The translations under genes and the position numbers were made by a program. This document shows, one piece after another, positions 11,925-13,041 of a DNA stretch of 13,041 bases. Source of the DNA: Rickettsiella sp. GTDB taxonomy: Bacteria; Pseudomonadota; Gammaproteobacteria; Diplorickettsiales; Diplorickettsiaceae. How positions within the stretch are numbered: position 1 is the stretch's first letter; the number at the start of each line of letters is the position of its first letter. Under the pieces are notes generated by a model, which did no database searches, was not told the origin of the DNA, and saw nothing but the letters and a program-made list of their open reading frames with translations. The stretch is from positions 373-13,413 of the forward strand of contig JAVHYG010000036.1 in the NCBI GenBank assembly GCA_031119195.1, read 5' to 3'.

Positions 11925-12920
11925 ATGTCGTTCCTCATCCAATATACCGAGTTTTTACTAAAACTTGGCACCCTAGTCATCGCCATTTTAATTTTAGCAG
12001 CTGGTCTCTTCGCCATTGCTCGGAAAACAAAAAAACATGGCAAACTTAAACTTTCTGTTAAAAAGCTCAATAAAAAATATCAAGAGCTTGCTGAAACACT
12101 TAATGCTGAAATATTAACGAAGTCAGAACTTAAAAAATGGGTAAAAGAAAAAAAAATTAAAGCTAAAAAGGGAAATAAGCAGCACAAAAAGCGTATTTTT
12201 GTTTTAAATTTCCAAGGAGATATTAAAGGCTCTGCTGTAAATGGATTAAGGGAGGAAATCACGGCGATCCTTCAGGTAGCGACGCCGCAGGATGAAGTAG
12301 TTCTAAAATTAGAAAGTGGTGGCGGAATGGTTTCACCTTATGGTTTAGCGGCATCACAATTGAAACGGCTGAAAGACAAAGGCATCCTTTTAACCGTTTC
12401 TATTGATAAGATAGCAGCGAGTGGCGGCTATTTAATGGCCTGTGTTGCTGATAAAATTTTAGCTGCTCCTTTTGCCATTATTGGTTCTATTGGTGTAGTT
12501 GCGCAATTACCTAACTTCCATCGCTTTCTAAAGAAAAAAGATATCGACTTTGAACTATTAACCGCTGGGGAATATAAACGTACCTTAACTATGTTTGGTG
12601 AGAATACCCAAAAAGCACGCGAAAAAACCCAAGATGACCTCGAAGAAATTCATCGTTTATTTAAAGAGTTTATTAAATCAAATAGAAAAGAAATAAACAT
12701 TGCTGAAGTGGCTACGGGTGCCCATTGGCTTGGAAAAGATGCACTTTCATTAAAGTTGGTTGATGAACTCAAAACCAGTGATGACTACTTAACTGATCAA
12801 GCAAACAACACGAGAACAAATATTTATGAATTACAATATCTTGCAAAAAAAACAATGTCAGAAAAATTAAGTGAAAAACTAACACAGATAGCTTGTAGTG
12901 GTTTAGATTTGCTTAAATGA
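11925..12920 (+). CDS. sohB: Inner-membrane S49-family protease SohB
   Basis: SohB is a membrane-bound serine protease of the signal-peptide peptidase A family, thought to act in envelope protein quality control. The 331 residues (E. coli about 349) have an N-terminal membrane segment at 8-33, a Lys-rich linker (34-90), and the S49 core: IFVLNFQGDIKGS (91-103), ESGGG (130-134), the nucleophile Ser166 in KIAASGGYLMA, GSIGV (187-191) and the general base Lys218 in EYKRTLTMFGEN. The lone core domain and Ser/Lys dyad fit SohB rather than the doubled SppA. AGGA lies 8 bases before the ATG. The stop overlaps the next start as ATGA. It is transcribed away from ccmA. Confidence 0.94.
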   Translation: MSFLIQYTEFLLKLGTLVIAILILAAGLFAIARKTKKHGKLKLSVKKLNKKYQELAETLNAEILTKSELKKWVKEKKIKAKKGNKQHKKRIFVLNFQGDIKGSAVNGLREEITAILQVATPQDEVVLKLESGGGMVSPYGLAASQLKRLKDKGILLTVSIDKIAASGGYLMACVADKILAAPFAIIGSIGVVAQLPNFHRFLKKKDIDFELLTAGEYKRTLTMFGENTQKAREKTQDDLEEIHRLFKEFIKSNRKEINIAEVATGAHWLGKDALSLKLVDELKTSDDYLTDQANNTRTNIYELQYLAKKTMSEKLSEKLTQIACSGLDLLK

Positions 12921-13041
12921 CTTTAATTAAAGCATCTATCAAAACATTTTTTTCGAAATTATTCTTTTTTTTTCGAAACAACTATAGAGAATGGGGCGCT
13001 CTTATTTCTGGCGGTCTCCTGGCACTTGCATTTGCACCTAT
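12917..13041 (+). CDS. lnt: Apolipoprotein N-acyltransferase, N-terminal part (runs off window)
   Basis: The first 41 codons of a membrane protein whose ATG overlaps the sohB stop (ATGA). A basic, Phe-rich start (KTFFSKLFFFF) is followed by EWGALISGGLLALAFAP, closely resembling the first helix of Lnt, where LLALxxGxxLxLAFAP is typical. Lnt adds the third acyl chain to lipoproteins in the inner membrane, the step before LolCD sorting. The catalytic nitrilase domain lies beyond the window, so the call rests on this one helix; another multi-helix membrane protein is possible. Confidence 0.68.
   Translation, partial: MTLIKASIKTFFSKLFFFFRNNYREWGALISGGLLALAFAP

Overview
The window looks like a low-GC gammaproteobacterial chromosome. 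Enolase, FabI, KdsA, LolC/LolD, the Ccm proteins, SohB and Lnt all have gammaproteobacterial sequence signatures. Strong A+T richness, several degenerate regulators, an orphan effector-sized protein and a decaying ccm cluster suggest a host-associated member of the Legionellales (Coxiella / Rickettsiella / Diplorickettsia type). That placement is inference. No mobile element, CRISPR array, tRNA or rRNA was seen.

Layout. (1) 1-3200, + strand: 3' part of uridine kinase (udk), fabI, a LolC-type permease and lolD, packed with overlaps; no second permease (lolE) follows. (2) 3265-5473, a regulatory island: on the minus strand a stand-alone LuxR-type DNA-binding protein, then a stand-alone receiver domain whose phospho-acceptor Asp is Glu; then about 550 bases without a large gene, holding a candidate promoter, a 44-residue ORF and operator-like repeats; then, on the plus strand, an HTH/S24-like regulator lacking the catalytic Ser and Lys. 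(3) 5470-7930, minus strand: kdsA-eno-ftsB, a tight operon whose last stop codon overlaps that of the regulator. (4) 7931-8451: about 520 bases holding a minus-strand promoter-like pair, a hairpin plus T8 terminator, and a short ORF, which together look like an attenuated kdsA leader or a small RNA gene. Next to the following gene lies an 11-bp-period tandem TTAATATAA resembling a PmrA box. (5) 8452-9684: a 410-residue protein I do not recognise, very A+T- and Lys-rich, with one hydrophobic segment. (6) 9650-11878, minus strand: a 26-codon ORF with an excellent Shine-Dalgarno, then ccmA, ccmB and ccmC. ccmC is interrupted by an in-frame TAG, with 32 further codons of recognisable C-terminus beyond it; ccmDEFGH do not follow. 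(7) 11925-13041, plus strand: sohB, then the start of lnt, overlapping as ATGA.

The housekeeping genes serve envelope building (FabI fatty acids, KdsA lipopolysaccharide, Lnt and LolCD lipoprotein maturation and release, FtsB division) and glycolysis. The parts most worth checking are the nonsense-interrupted ccmC, the separated receiver and HTH pair, the orphan gene with its PmrA-like repeat, and the untranslated leader elements upstream of kdsA and ccmA.
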